Shown one piece after another: positions 5,382-12,025 of a stretch of 13,836 bases of DNA. Numbering within the stretch: position 1 is the first letter of the stretch; each line of letters starts with the position of its first letter. A program made the translations under genes and the position numbers. The stretch lies in contig DFRR01000010.1 in assembly GCA_002378745.1 (NCBI GenBank), positions 1 to 13,836 on the forward strand, read 5' to 3'. This stretch comes from Patescibacteria group bacterium UBA3458 (GTDB lineage Bacteria > Patescibacteriota > Minisyncoccia > Phycocordibacterales > UBA2100). The notes under the pieces are model-generated. The model did no database searches, was not told the DNA's origin, and saw nothing but the letters and a program-made list of their open reading frames with translations.

Positions 5382-7725
5382 AAAAAGACTCGTACTACTT
5401 GATGCACACGCGATCATCCATCGTGCGTATCACGCATTACCGGATTTTGCGTCAAGTAAAGGAGAGCCAACCGGTGCGCTCTTTGGGCTCTCGACTATGC
5501 TTATGAAAATCATTCAGGAATTGAACCCTGATTATATCGCTGCGTGTTTCGATTTGCCGAAACCAACGAATCGACACGAAGTGTTTGCCGACTATAAAGC
5601 AGGTAGAAAGAAAACAGATGATGAGCTTGCGCACCAGCTTGAGCGCAGTCGGGATGTTTTCAAAGCGTTTGGTGTGCCCATGTATGACAGTGAAGGGTTT
5701 GAGGCCGATGATGTTCTCGGTACTATCGTTGAACAACTCAAAAAAAAGCCAGTCGAAATAGTCATCGCCTCGGGTGACATGGACACGCTACAGCTTATCG
5801 AGCGCGACCGCGTGCTCGTCTACACCCTCCGAAAGGGAATACAAGACACCATATTGTATGACGAAGACGCGGTGCAGGAGCGATTTGGTTTTCCATCCGA
5901 CCAACTTCCTGACTACAAAGGATTGCGTGGCGATCCGTCAGACAACATTCCCGGCATACGCGGTATCGGGGAGAAAACAGCAACGATTCTTATTCAAAAA
6001 TTTGGGACACTTGAGAAAATGTACGCAGCACTTGAAAAAGATGACGCCGCGCTTACCAGTCTCGGACTGACGCCACGTATCAGTAATCTTATCGCAGAGG
6101 GGAAGGACGAGGCGTTTTTCTCGAAGATGCTTGCCACCATACGACGAGATGCCCCGATTAACTACGAGCTGCCGAAAGCGGTATGGCGAGATACATTAAA
6201 TATCGATGCGATGCTATCACTGTTTGCAGAGCTCGAGTTTCGTTCGTTGGGTGATCGTGTACGAAAAATTTTTAGTGTATCTGATGAAAAAGAGACAGAG
6301 GAAGCGGAACATATAGACGAGCATGAGCTTAAGCGCACCACCATTGCGTTGTGGTTGTTGCGTTCAGATATTACGAATCCAACACGAGAAGACGTGTTGC
6401 AGTTTGCTCAAACACAAAAGGTTGCCGATGCGCAACGCGTCATTTTTGAGACACTCAAAGAGCGCGGCTTAATGCACGTATTTACTGGTATCGAAGAACC
6501 ACTCATTCCTGTGGTGAGAAACATGAACGAAAACGGCATTGCGCTTGATGTGCCATATTTTACCGCACTATCGAAGGAGTATCATAAAGAGTTGTCGAAA
6601 ATTGAAAAGCGCATCTATGGACACGCTGGGACGACATTCAATATTAATTCACCGCGACAACTCGGCGAAATACTTTTCGACACACTTGGACTCAAACCAA
6701 AAAATCAGAAGAAGACAGCAACCGGACAACGTAGTACGAAAGAGTCAGAGCTGGAAAAGTTGAAAGGGGAACATCCGATTATTGAAGACGTGTTTGCATA
6801 TCGAGAACTGCAAAAGCTGCTCTCAACATACATCGATACCTTACCAACCTTGGTTGCATCAGACGGTCGTTTACACGCTGAGTTTTTGCAGGCAGGCACC
6901 ACCACTGGGCGTATGGCAAGCCAGGATCCGAACCTGCAAAATATTCCAATCAAGAGTGAGTATGGACGACGCATACGAAATGGGTTTGTTGCCGAAAAGG
7001 GGAATGTCCTCATTGCACTCGACTATTCACAGATAGAGCTTCGGGTTGCGGCGGTGCTCTCGCAAGACAAGAAGCTGTTGGAGGTATTTCGAGAAGGTGG
7101 TGACATTCACACCGCGGTAGCCGCAGAAGTATTTGGCGTTGCGCCGGACAAAGTAGACAAAGAAATGCGTCGCCGAGCAAAAGTCATTAACTTCGGTATT
7201 CTCTACGGCATGGGTGTCAATGCGCTTCGTGGAAACCTTGGCGGAGAAACAACACAGAAAGAGGCACGTGAATTTTACGATACGTATTTCCAGCAATATC
7301 CGGAACTTGCTAAATGGATTGATGCGACCAAGGCAGATGCTGCCCGCCTTGGGTACACCGAAACGCTTTTTGGACGGCGTCGCTACTTCGAAGGCATTCG
7401 TTCGAGTTTGCCACACATACGCGCTGCCGCTGAACGAATGGCGATTAACGCACCGATACAAGGCACACAAGCAGACGTGGTAAAAATTGCCATGGTACGC
7501 ATTCATGCGTACTTGGAGAAGGAAGGGTTGTTGTCTGATGTGCGATTAGTATTGCAGGTGCATGATGAGCTTGTCTATGAAGTGAAGAAAACACATGCGA
7601 AAGCGGTTGCCGAAAACATCAAGAACATCATGGAACGCGTGCTTGAGCCGGAGCAGACACATGGTGTACCGTTCATCGTTGACGTATCCCAAGGCATTAA
7701 CTGGGGCGAGATGAAAAAGTTGTAA
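5365..7725 (+). CDS. polA: DNA polymerase I with 5'-3' exonuclease domain and a vestigial 3'-5' exonuclease region
   Basis: 786 residues against roughly 850-930 for a full-length Pol I. Start at ATG 5365 (MAKQTKKRLVLLDAH); the TTG at 5359 is a poor alternative. The N-terminal FEN-like 5'-3' exonuclease (about 8-295) keeps its metal ligands: D13, EADD 113-116, SGDMD 136-140 and GDPSDN 189-194, plus the helix-hairpin-helix GIRGIGEKTA. Only about 75 residues (about 300-375) separate this from the polymerase fold, so the 3'-5' proofreading domain (about 190 residues in E. coli) is nearly gone and its acidic exonuclease motifs are absent. The polymerase domain is complete: TTTGRMASQDPNLQNIP (512-528), motif A DYSQIELR (553-560), motif B RRRAKVINFGILYG (602-615) and motif C QVHDELVYE (731-739). 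F610 is at the position linked in E. coli to dideoxynucleotide discrimination. Expected roles are Okazaki primer removal, gap filling and excision repair. It is co-transcribed with tsaE and the delta-like gene. Confidence 0.97.
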   Translation: MAKQTKKRLVLLDAHAIIHRAYHALPDFASSKGEPTGALFGLSTMLMKIIQELNPDYIAACFDLPKPTNRHEVFADYKAGRKKTDDELAHQLERSRDVFKAFGVPMYDSEGFEADDVLGTIVEQLKKKPVEIVIASGDMDTLQLIERDRVLVYTLRKGIQDTILYDEDAVQERFGFPSDQLPDYKGLRGDPSDNIPGIRGIGEKTATILIQKFGTLEKMYAALEKDDAALTSLGLTPRISNLIAEGKDEAFFSKMLATIRRDAPINYELPKAVWRDTLNIDAMLSLFAELEFRSLGDRVRKIFSVSDEKETEEAEHIDEHELKRTTIALWLLRSDITNPTREDVLQFAQTQKVADAQRVIFETLKERGLMHVFTGIEEPLIPVVRNMNENGIALDVPYFTALSKEYHKELSKIEKRIYGHAGTTFNINSPRQLGEILFDTLGLKPKNQKKTATGQRSTKESELEKLKGEHPIIEDVFAYRELQKLLSTYIDTLPTLVASDGRLHAEFLQAGTTTGRMASQDPNLQNIPIKSEYGRRIRNGFVAEKGNVLIALDYSQIELRVAAVLSQDKKLLEVFREGGDIHTAVAAEVFGVAPDKVDKEMRRRAKVINFGILYGMGVNALRGNLGGETTQKEAREFYDTYFQQYPELAKWIDATKADAARLGYTETLFGRRRYFEGIRSSLPHIRAAAERMAINAPIQGTQADVVKIAMVRIHAYLEKEGLLSDVRLVLQVHDELVYEVKKTHAKAVAENIKNIMERVLEPEQTHGVPFIVDVSQGINWGEMKKL

Positions 7726-7729
7726 CGAT

Positions 7730-8449
7730 ATGTTGTACGTATACTACGGAAGCGACACTGATGCAGCGCGCAGTAAAGTACGCGCAACGGTTGCTCAGAT
7801 GTTGACGAAGAATCCGGATGCACTGCACTTTCGCATTACGCCGGAAACACTTAGTGAGTATTCATTTGAAGAGTTGGCACAGTCGCACGGTCTCTTTAAG
7901 AGCGACTATATTATCGTGCTCGATTCACTCTTTTCGTCTGCGGATGGCGAGGAAGCAGTGTTGGCGAACTTGCAATTGCTGGCATCAGCGTCACACCCGT
8001 TCTTCATACTTGAGGCAGCGCTGCGTACACCCGTCATTAAAAAACTCGAAAAGCACGCCGAAAAGATAAATGTATTTGAACAGAAGAAGCACACAACAGA
8101 GGCTCCATTTAACACATTCACACTTAGTGATGCGCTCGGCGAGCGAAATGTAAAGAAACTCTGGACACTCTTTCGCGAAGCAAAATTTCGCGGCGTGAGC
8201 GATGAGGAAATACACGGCGTACTCTTTTGGATGCTCAAGAGCATCGTGTTGGCTGCACAATCAAACACAGCAGAAGAAGCGGGGATGAAAGCGTATCCGT
8301 TTACGAAAGCAAAACGCGCTGCGCAGCACTTTGCGTCAGCTGACGAGCTCGCACAGCTCATACATGTGTGTGCACTTATGCCACAACGTACACGACGGGA
8401 AGGAGTATCGCTTGAGATTGCACTTGAACGATTCATCCTCGCGCTATGA
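7730..8449 (+). CDS. holA: DNA polymerase III delta-subunit-like protein (HolA-like), short form
   Basis: 239 residues starting at ATG 7730, four bases after the polA stop, ending in TGA. The N-terminus (MLYVYYGSDTDAARSKVR) matches the opening strand and helix of delta subunits of the clamp loader (compare ML-Y-YG-D-..-R-K). The segment with SDYIIVLDSLFSS followed by PFFILEAAL fits the Rossmann-like AAA fold, where delta lacks a functional P-loop. A helical C-terminal part (ERNVKKLWTLFREAKF, then HGVLFWMLKSIVLA) resembles the lid and collar domains. Delta opens the sliding beta clamp within the clamp loader. Most bacterial delta proteins are about 330-345 residues, so about 100 are missing, mainly in the middle and collar. 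Position in an operon with polA supports a replication role. The call is based on overall pattern, with no single catalytic motif available. Confidence 0.72.
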   Translation: MLYVYYGSDTDAARSKVRATVAQMLTKNPDALHFRITPETLSEYSFEELAQSHGLFKSDYIIVLDSLFSSADGEEAVLANLQLLASASHPFFILEAALRTPVIKKLEKHAEKINVFEQKKHTTEAPFNTFTLSDALGERNVKKLWTLFREAKFRGVSDEEIHGVLFWMLKSIVLAAQSNTAEEAGMKAYPFTKAKRAAQHFASADELAQLIHVCALMPQRTRREGVSLEIALERFILAL

Positions 8450-8475
8450 CCAAACGGCTCTGTGTACAAGCGCAA

Positions 8476-8504
8476 TTGCGGTAGTTAGTCGCGTTGCGTA
8501 TGAT
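8476..8504 (+). promoter_or_regulatory. Candidate promoter of the surface-protein block
   Basis: TTGCGG (8476-8481), a 17-base spacer, then TATGAT (8499-8504, 5 of 6 matches). Predicted start is near 8511, giving a ~15-base leader with no Shine-Dalgarno sequence. The -35 half overlaps a 10-bp perfect palindrome CGCAATTGCG (8471-8480), which could be an operator. The 76-base gap after the delta-like gene is the first real break in the + strand run, so a new transcript starting here is reasonable. Confidence 0.4.
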
Positions 8505-8525
8505 TGAAGCACACAACCGCGCTCT

Positions 8526-9335
8526 ATGAATTCAATCAACACACACGTGAAAGCGCTTGCACTGCTATTTGTGTTCGTCATTGGACTTACAATGGTGCAA
8601 CAACCGGGAGTATTTGCTCAAACTGAAGATAACTCGCAGCAAACGGCAAGTATTTTTAATCCAATCGCAAATTTCTTAGGATTCTCCGGTAACAACAACA
8701 CCGAAAGTACCGCAAGCACAACAAGCAATACTCCGTCTCTTACCGGTACATTGAGTAGCTTCTTTGGTATCAACACGCCAACCGGTCAGAACGATTCGTC
8801 AACAACAACGGCAGAGAGCGTGAACACCGCACGCATGGTGCTTGGCGGACAAACACCGATACTCATTTGTGTACCGAGCACCGTTGGTGCAGCAGAAGAA
8901 GTTATTGTTATGTGGGCATGTCGTGATGAGGCGACAAGTACCGAAGGGGATGGATTCGAAACCGATGGAGAAACCATTGGCTCAGTACGTGTGCAGCCGA
9001 CGGAGGGCACTACGTACACCGTAACGTGTTTGAATGAAAGTACGGATACCGATGACACCGCAGCGAGCTGTAACGTCGTCGTTGCCGAACCAGCGCTTAC
9101 TATTACTGCCACACCAAACGCGGTACCCTTTGGCGATACGACGGTTTTAGCATGGAGCACCACTGACACACAGTCATGCACGCTTACCTCGGACGCCCAC
9201 TTTGGGTTTAAACGAAACGGTACGCAAGGACAAATAACCACACCGGGCATTACTAAAGACACCACGTTTACACTCACGTGTGAAAGTACGAGTGGGTTAT
9301 TGGTCAGGACCGAAGTTGAAGTTGATGCAAACTAG
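8526..9335 (+). CDS. Secreted protein with two Ig-like domains
   Basis: 269 residues. A signal peptide is clear: basic start, hydrophobic core (about 10-24) and a likely signal peptidase I site VFA|QT at 31/32. A Ser/Thr/Asn-rich linker (33-105) follows, with two short hydrophobic patches (IFNPIANFLGF and LSSFFGI). Two Ig-like beta-sandwich modules come next. Module 1 (about 110-188) holds ILICVPS, WACRDE, TYTVTCLNE and SCNVVV. Module 2 (about 189-269) holds ITATPNAVPFGD, LAWSTTDTQSC and TFTLTCES. Each has paired Cys suited to disulfides outside the cytoplasm. The same two modules, in the same order, end the protein at 12026-13789, so the two genes are related by duplication or module exchange. 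The next gene begins three bases after the stop. A surface or adhesive role is inferred from the architecture; no ligand or enzyme function is visible. Confidence 0.88.
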   Translation: MNSINTHVKALALLFVFVIGLTMVQQPGVFAQTEDNSQQTASIFNPIANFLGFSGNNNTESTASTTSNTPSLTGTLSSFFGINTPTGQNDSSTTTAESVNTARMVLGGQTPILICVPSTVGAAEEVIVMWACRDEATSTEGDGFETDGETIGSVRVQPTEGTTYTVTCLNESTDTDDTAASCNVVVAEPALTITATPNAVPFGDTTVLAWSTTDTQSCTLTSDAHFGFKRNGTQGQITTPGITKDTTFTLTCESTSGLLVRTEVEVDAN

Positions 9336-9338
9336 TCT

Positions 9339-10406
9339 ATGGGAAAATACGCAACAACATTTCGCGCACTGGCTCTAGGGTTAGTTGTCCTTTTCGCACT
9401 TGAATTTTTCTTTGGGGGTGGCTTGCACGCCGTTCGCACTGCATTTGAAAGTGCACAGACGAAAGCGCAGTTAGCACAAGCGGCAGGAGGAGGCGGTTCA
9501 ACTGACACATGTGGTACGCCACCAGGCGCAGTATTTGTAAATCATCAGATATGTAATCCTCCAGGGCCACCTTCAAATGGAGGGCACGATACTTATTATT
9601 GTCACGCTCGTCTTCCAGACGGTTTGATTCTGGACGGTAGCTGTATGGCAGGGTGCTGCAGAATGACGAACTACACACCCTACGGAAGCGTATTTGGAGG
9701 CGGTGGTGGGACACTTGGTGAGCGAATAGTCGAAGGTATTGTAGTGCAAACAGCCGTTGGTGCATTGCAAAGTCTCTTTAGTGGCATGACTGGAGGTTCT
9801 TACGGAGGGGGCGGCTACTACGGCGGTGGCTCACCACAATATATTGATGATATTGATACGTACTTGGATTACGAAACGGGTAAAGAGGATAATACTAACA
9901 AGCCGGACCTAGGATTTGATGATGAACCAAATGACAATACAAACAACAATGGCTCACTGACATACGGTTCGGGGGACTCGGGAACGAGTTGGTATCAAAA
10001 TATCGTGAATGCTGTGACTGGAAAGAACACCAAGAATACTGACTCCGTATCAACGACATATGAGCAAACATCCGGAACAGGAAGTACAGGCTCAGGTTCT
10101 GTTGGAGTAGGTGCTGGGAGCAGTAATGGTTCTTCTGTGGGAGCAGGAGTTGACGGAACGCTTTCACTTGCGGACTTAGAGCGAGCAGCTGAAGAAGCGC
10201 GACGACGAGAAGCACTCTTGAATGAACAGAACGGCACGGGAGTAGGGGATTATCGAGATTCAAACGTATCGCTTTCAGGCGGTCGCAACAACGACCTTGC
10301 AAGCGACTATTATGCGAGTCTCGAAGAAGGCACCACACTTTCGTGGTGGCAACGGCTATTGTTGTTCCTCAGTGGTTTAGTTGGTGTGTCACCAAGTGGT
10401 TTCTAG
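9339..10406 (+). CDS. Gly-rich, Cys-containing membrane or secreted protein of unknown function
   Basis: 355 residues, ATG three bases after the previous stop, so almost certainly co-transcribed. A hydrophobic N-terminal segment (about 9-27) is an uncleaved anchor or signal peptide. Residues 50-110 hold six Cys (58, 72, 88, 102, 106, 107), consistent with three disulfides in a small extracellular domain (TCGTPPG, QICNPPGPP, YYCHARLPDG, SCMAGCC). A hydrophobic helix (about 127-147) leads into a Gly/Tyr-rich stretch (SYGGGGYYGGGS), then an Asp/Asn-rich acidic region (166-205) and a Ser/Gly repeat-like region (243-272). A charged helix (LADLERAAEEARRREALL, 277-294) precedes a C-terminal hydrophobic segment SWWQRLLLFLSGLVGV (335-350). 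I recognise no family. Hydrophobic segments at both ends could place the middle outside the cell with both ends in the membrane; this is inference. Confidence 0.82.
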   Translation: MGKYATTFRALALGLVVLFALEFFFGGGLHAVRTAFESAQTKAQLAQAAGGGGSTDTCGTPPGAVFVNHQICNPPGPPSNGGHDTYYCHARLPDGLILDGSCMAGCCRMTNYTPYGSVFGGGGGTLGERIVEGIVVQTAVGALQSLFSGMTGGSYGGGGYYGGGSPQYIDDIDTYLDYETGKEDNTNKPDLGFDDEPNDNTNNNGSLTYGSGDSGTSWYQNIVNAVTGKNTKNTDSVSTTYEQTSGTGSTGSGSVGVGAGSSNGSSVGAGVDGTLSLADLERAAEEARRREALLNEQNGTGVGDYRDSNVSLSGGRNNDLASDYYASLEEGTTLSWWQRLLLFLSGLVGVSPSGF

Positions 10407-10463
10407 TCTGCATTCACATAATTTTGCGCACAGAGAGTATTAGATTTCTTCGCATGAGCGCTG

Positions 10464-10469
10464 TATCAT
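10464..10469 (+). promoter_or_regulatory. -10 box for a leaderless transcript of the M15-like gene
   Basis: TATCAT (5 of 6 matches to TATAAT) ends exactly six bases before the ATG at 10476, the same spacing as the tsaE box. A weak -35 (TTAGAT, 10440-10445) lies 18 bases upstream. The 69-base gap after the previous stop holds no other clear element and no terminator hairpin that I can see. Confidence 0.42.
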
Positions 10470-10475
10470 TTACGC

Positions 10476-11993
10476 ATGATTCGATTGTTCTCTTCTGCGT
10501 TGTTTGTTGTACTACTATTTAGTATTGGTAGCACTGCGTTTGCGGCGGACGACACCACCAGCAGTATCGGCATGAACAACTGCTCGGTAATTGATGCGAA
10601 TTGGAAAGAGTATAAACGAAGTATTCTTGGCGCGAATACCAAAATTTCAGACGTAGTACTCAATGCGTGTGCCGTAATGGGTATCGAATGTCGATTTACC
10701 AGCGGTTGTCGATACAATCCAGGTGATGCAAACGAAAGCCGTTCGGTATGCACTCCAAATACCGGTGTGTCGAATAGTCAGCACCGTCTAAATAACGCTA
10801 TTGATTTACGTGTTCCAGAAGGGCGTGAGGCTGAATTCATCACGCTCGCTATTTGTGGTTTACGAAAAGTAAACAATTGCCAAGGAGGCATTGGGTATTA
10901 TAAGAGCAAGGCAATACACGTCGATGTACGTACGGATAGAACAAGTGTGTGGTCAACTGGGTATCACCGCACAGACATAGAAAAAAATGTTGATGATCCA
11001 GAAGCACGCAGCACTTTATACGGGTTCGGCGATGGCAGGTGTGTCGTTGGGAGTATCCAAGGAGATGATACCGAGCGTGATATACATGGACCGACCGAAG
11101 AATATACACCACCAAAAGATTTCGAAGACTTTGGACCATTTATTATTCGTAGCCAAACAGAGCAAGAGGCACTTCTTGAAGCATTGCGTGCCGAAACGTA
11201 CACAGCTCAATATAATCCATATTATGGATTTCTAACGTCACTTGGCGGTGCATTCACACCAAACTTTGGTGGCACCCAACAAGGAACATACACTAATGGC
11301 GGCGGCTCACTCATATATACACAAGGGCAAGGGGGTACATCGCAACAAGGTGGAGGCAGTGGTTCTGGCAGCTTTTTGGATAACTTATTCGGCGGGAGTT
11401 CGTCTTCTTCGGACAACTCTGATACTAAAACATCACTAACCTATAATCCTGACAACGAACAAGGAGTTGAAAAGGCGACGTGCGAAGGCTCGGGATTGTT
11501 TGGCATTTCGCTCTTTAGTACCTGTAAGAGTCAACCAACAAACGGGATGACAAACACTGCGAATAACACGAGTACGGGAGGCATTTCTACTCAAGGAGGC
11601 TCAAGTGCTGGCAGTGGAGTGCAGCAGAGTAGTGACACATACACCGTGTATGACGCCACTACCGGTGGTGCCACGGGGGTGACGAGCGGTAGCTCGGTGG
11701 GCGTTTCATACAATTTTCACCAGCCATATGACATCAGTTCCGGGAGTATGCAGCAGGGTAGTGGATTTGATAACTACGGACAATTTGTCGCCGGGCAGAC
11801 ACAGACAGCCCCGCAACAAGAATCATCCGCACTTGCAAACTCACTTCGCCTCACTGAGGGAAGCATCCTGTACGGTTCATACTACGGTATGGTGCATGGA
11901 CTCTCACCAACTGTGATTGGAAGCATGCCGCGTACCCTATGGCGTATTGGAAAGGAGAGCGCTGCGCGTGTGTATAACCAGTTTTCAATATAA
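10476..11993 (+). CDS. Secreted M15/DUF882-like zinc peptidase with long low-complexity tail
   Basis: 505 residues. Signal peptide with hydrophobic core (about 6-19) and a likely cleavage site AFA|AD at 23/24. The N-terminal domain (about 35-165) carries the layout of D-Ala-D-Ala carboxypeptidase/DUF882-type M15 enzymes: SQHRLNNAIDLRV (101-113), GGIGYY (137-142) and IHVDVR (147-152) shortly before a Trp. By family analogy H103, D110 and H148 would bind zinc, giving cleavage of peptidoglycan stem peptides outside the membrane. Cys at 36, 65, 72, 78, 92, 127 and 135 suggest disulfides. Residues from about 170 on are unlike the usual short M15 enzymes: an acidic helical segment, then ~200 residues of Gly/Ser/Thr/Gln-rich sequence interrupted by a short hydrophobic motif (SFLDNLFGG) and a two-Cys segment, ending in a helical YYGMVHGLSP...RVYNQFSI tail. 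The tail may anchor or position the enzyme. Activity is inferred, not shown. Confidence 0.82.
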   Translation: MIRLFSSALFVVLLFSIGSTAFAADDTTSSIGMNNCSVIDANWKEYKRSILGANTKISDVVLNACAVMGIECRFTSGCRYNPGDANESRSVCTPNTGVSNSQHRLNNAIDLRVPEGREAEFITLAICGLRKVNNCQGGIGYYKSKAIHVDVRTDRTSVWSTGYHRTDIEKNVDDPEARSTLYGFGDGRCVVGSIQGDDTERDIHGPTEEYTPPKDFEDFGPFIIRSQTEQEALLEALRAETYTAQYNPYYGFLTSLGGAFTPNFGGTQQGTYTNGGGSLIYTQGQGGTSQQGGGSGSGSFLDNLFGGSSSSSDNSDTKTSLTYNPDNEQGVEKATCEGSGLFGISLFSTCKSQPTNGMTNTANNTSTGGISTQGGSSAGSGVQQSSDTYTVYDATTGGATGVTSGSSVGVSYNFHQPYDISSGSMQQGSGFDNYGQFVAGQTQTAPQQESSALANSLRLTEGSILYGSYYGMVHGLSPTVIGSMPRTLWRIGKESAARVYNQFSI

Positions 11994-12010
11994 TTTTTTT
12001 GCAGCTACCA

Positions 12011-12016
12011 TATAAA
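12011..12016 (+). promoter_or_regulatory. Possible -10 box before the last gene
   Basis: TATAAA lies nine bases before the ATG at 12026, which would leave a leader of about three bases. No -35 is visible at 16-18 bases. The gap after the previous gene is only 32 bases and begins with a T run (11993 onward) without a stem, so read-through from upstream is equally possible. Confidence 0.3.
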
Positions 12017-12025
12017 AATATTCTC

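Noticed and set aside
7027..7506. 159-residue - strand frame inside polA
   Set aside because: It is antisense to the conserved polymerase motifs A, B and the region before C; a shadow frame.
8447..8449. TGA recoded as Gly (code 25)
   Set aside because: The delta-like gene ends naturally at this TGA with no conserved continuation, and Trp is encoded by TGG, so the standard bacterial code fits.
8786..9277. 163-residue - strand frame opposite the Ig-like gene
   Set aside because: It is fully antisense to a gene with a signal peptide and two recognisable modules; its Val/Ser/Thr-rich content is a mirror of that gene.
11999..12025. Upstream TTG start for the last gene
   Set aside because: It lies before the candidate -10 box and inside the T run after the previous gene; ATG 12026 gives a normal charged N-terminus before the membrane helix.
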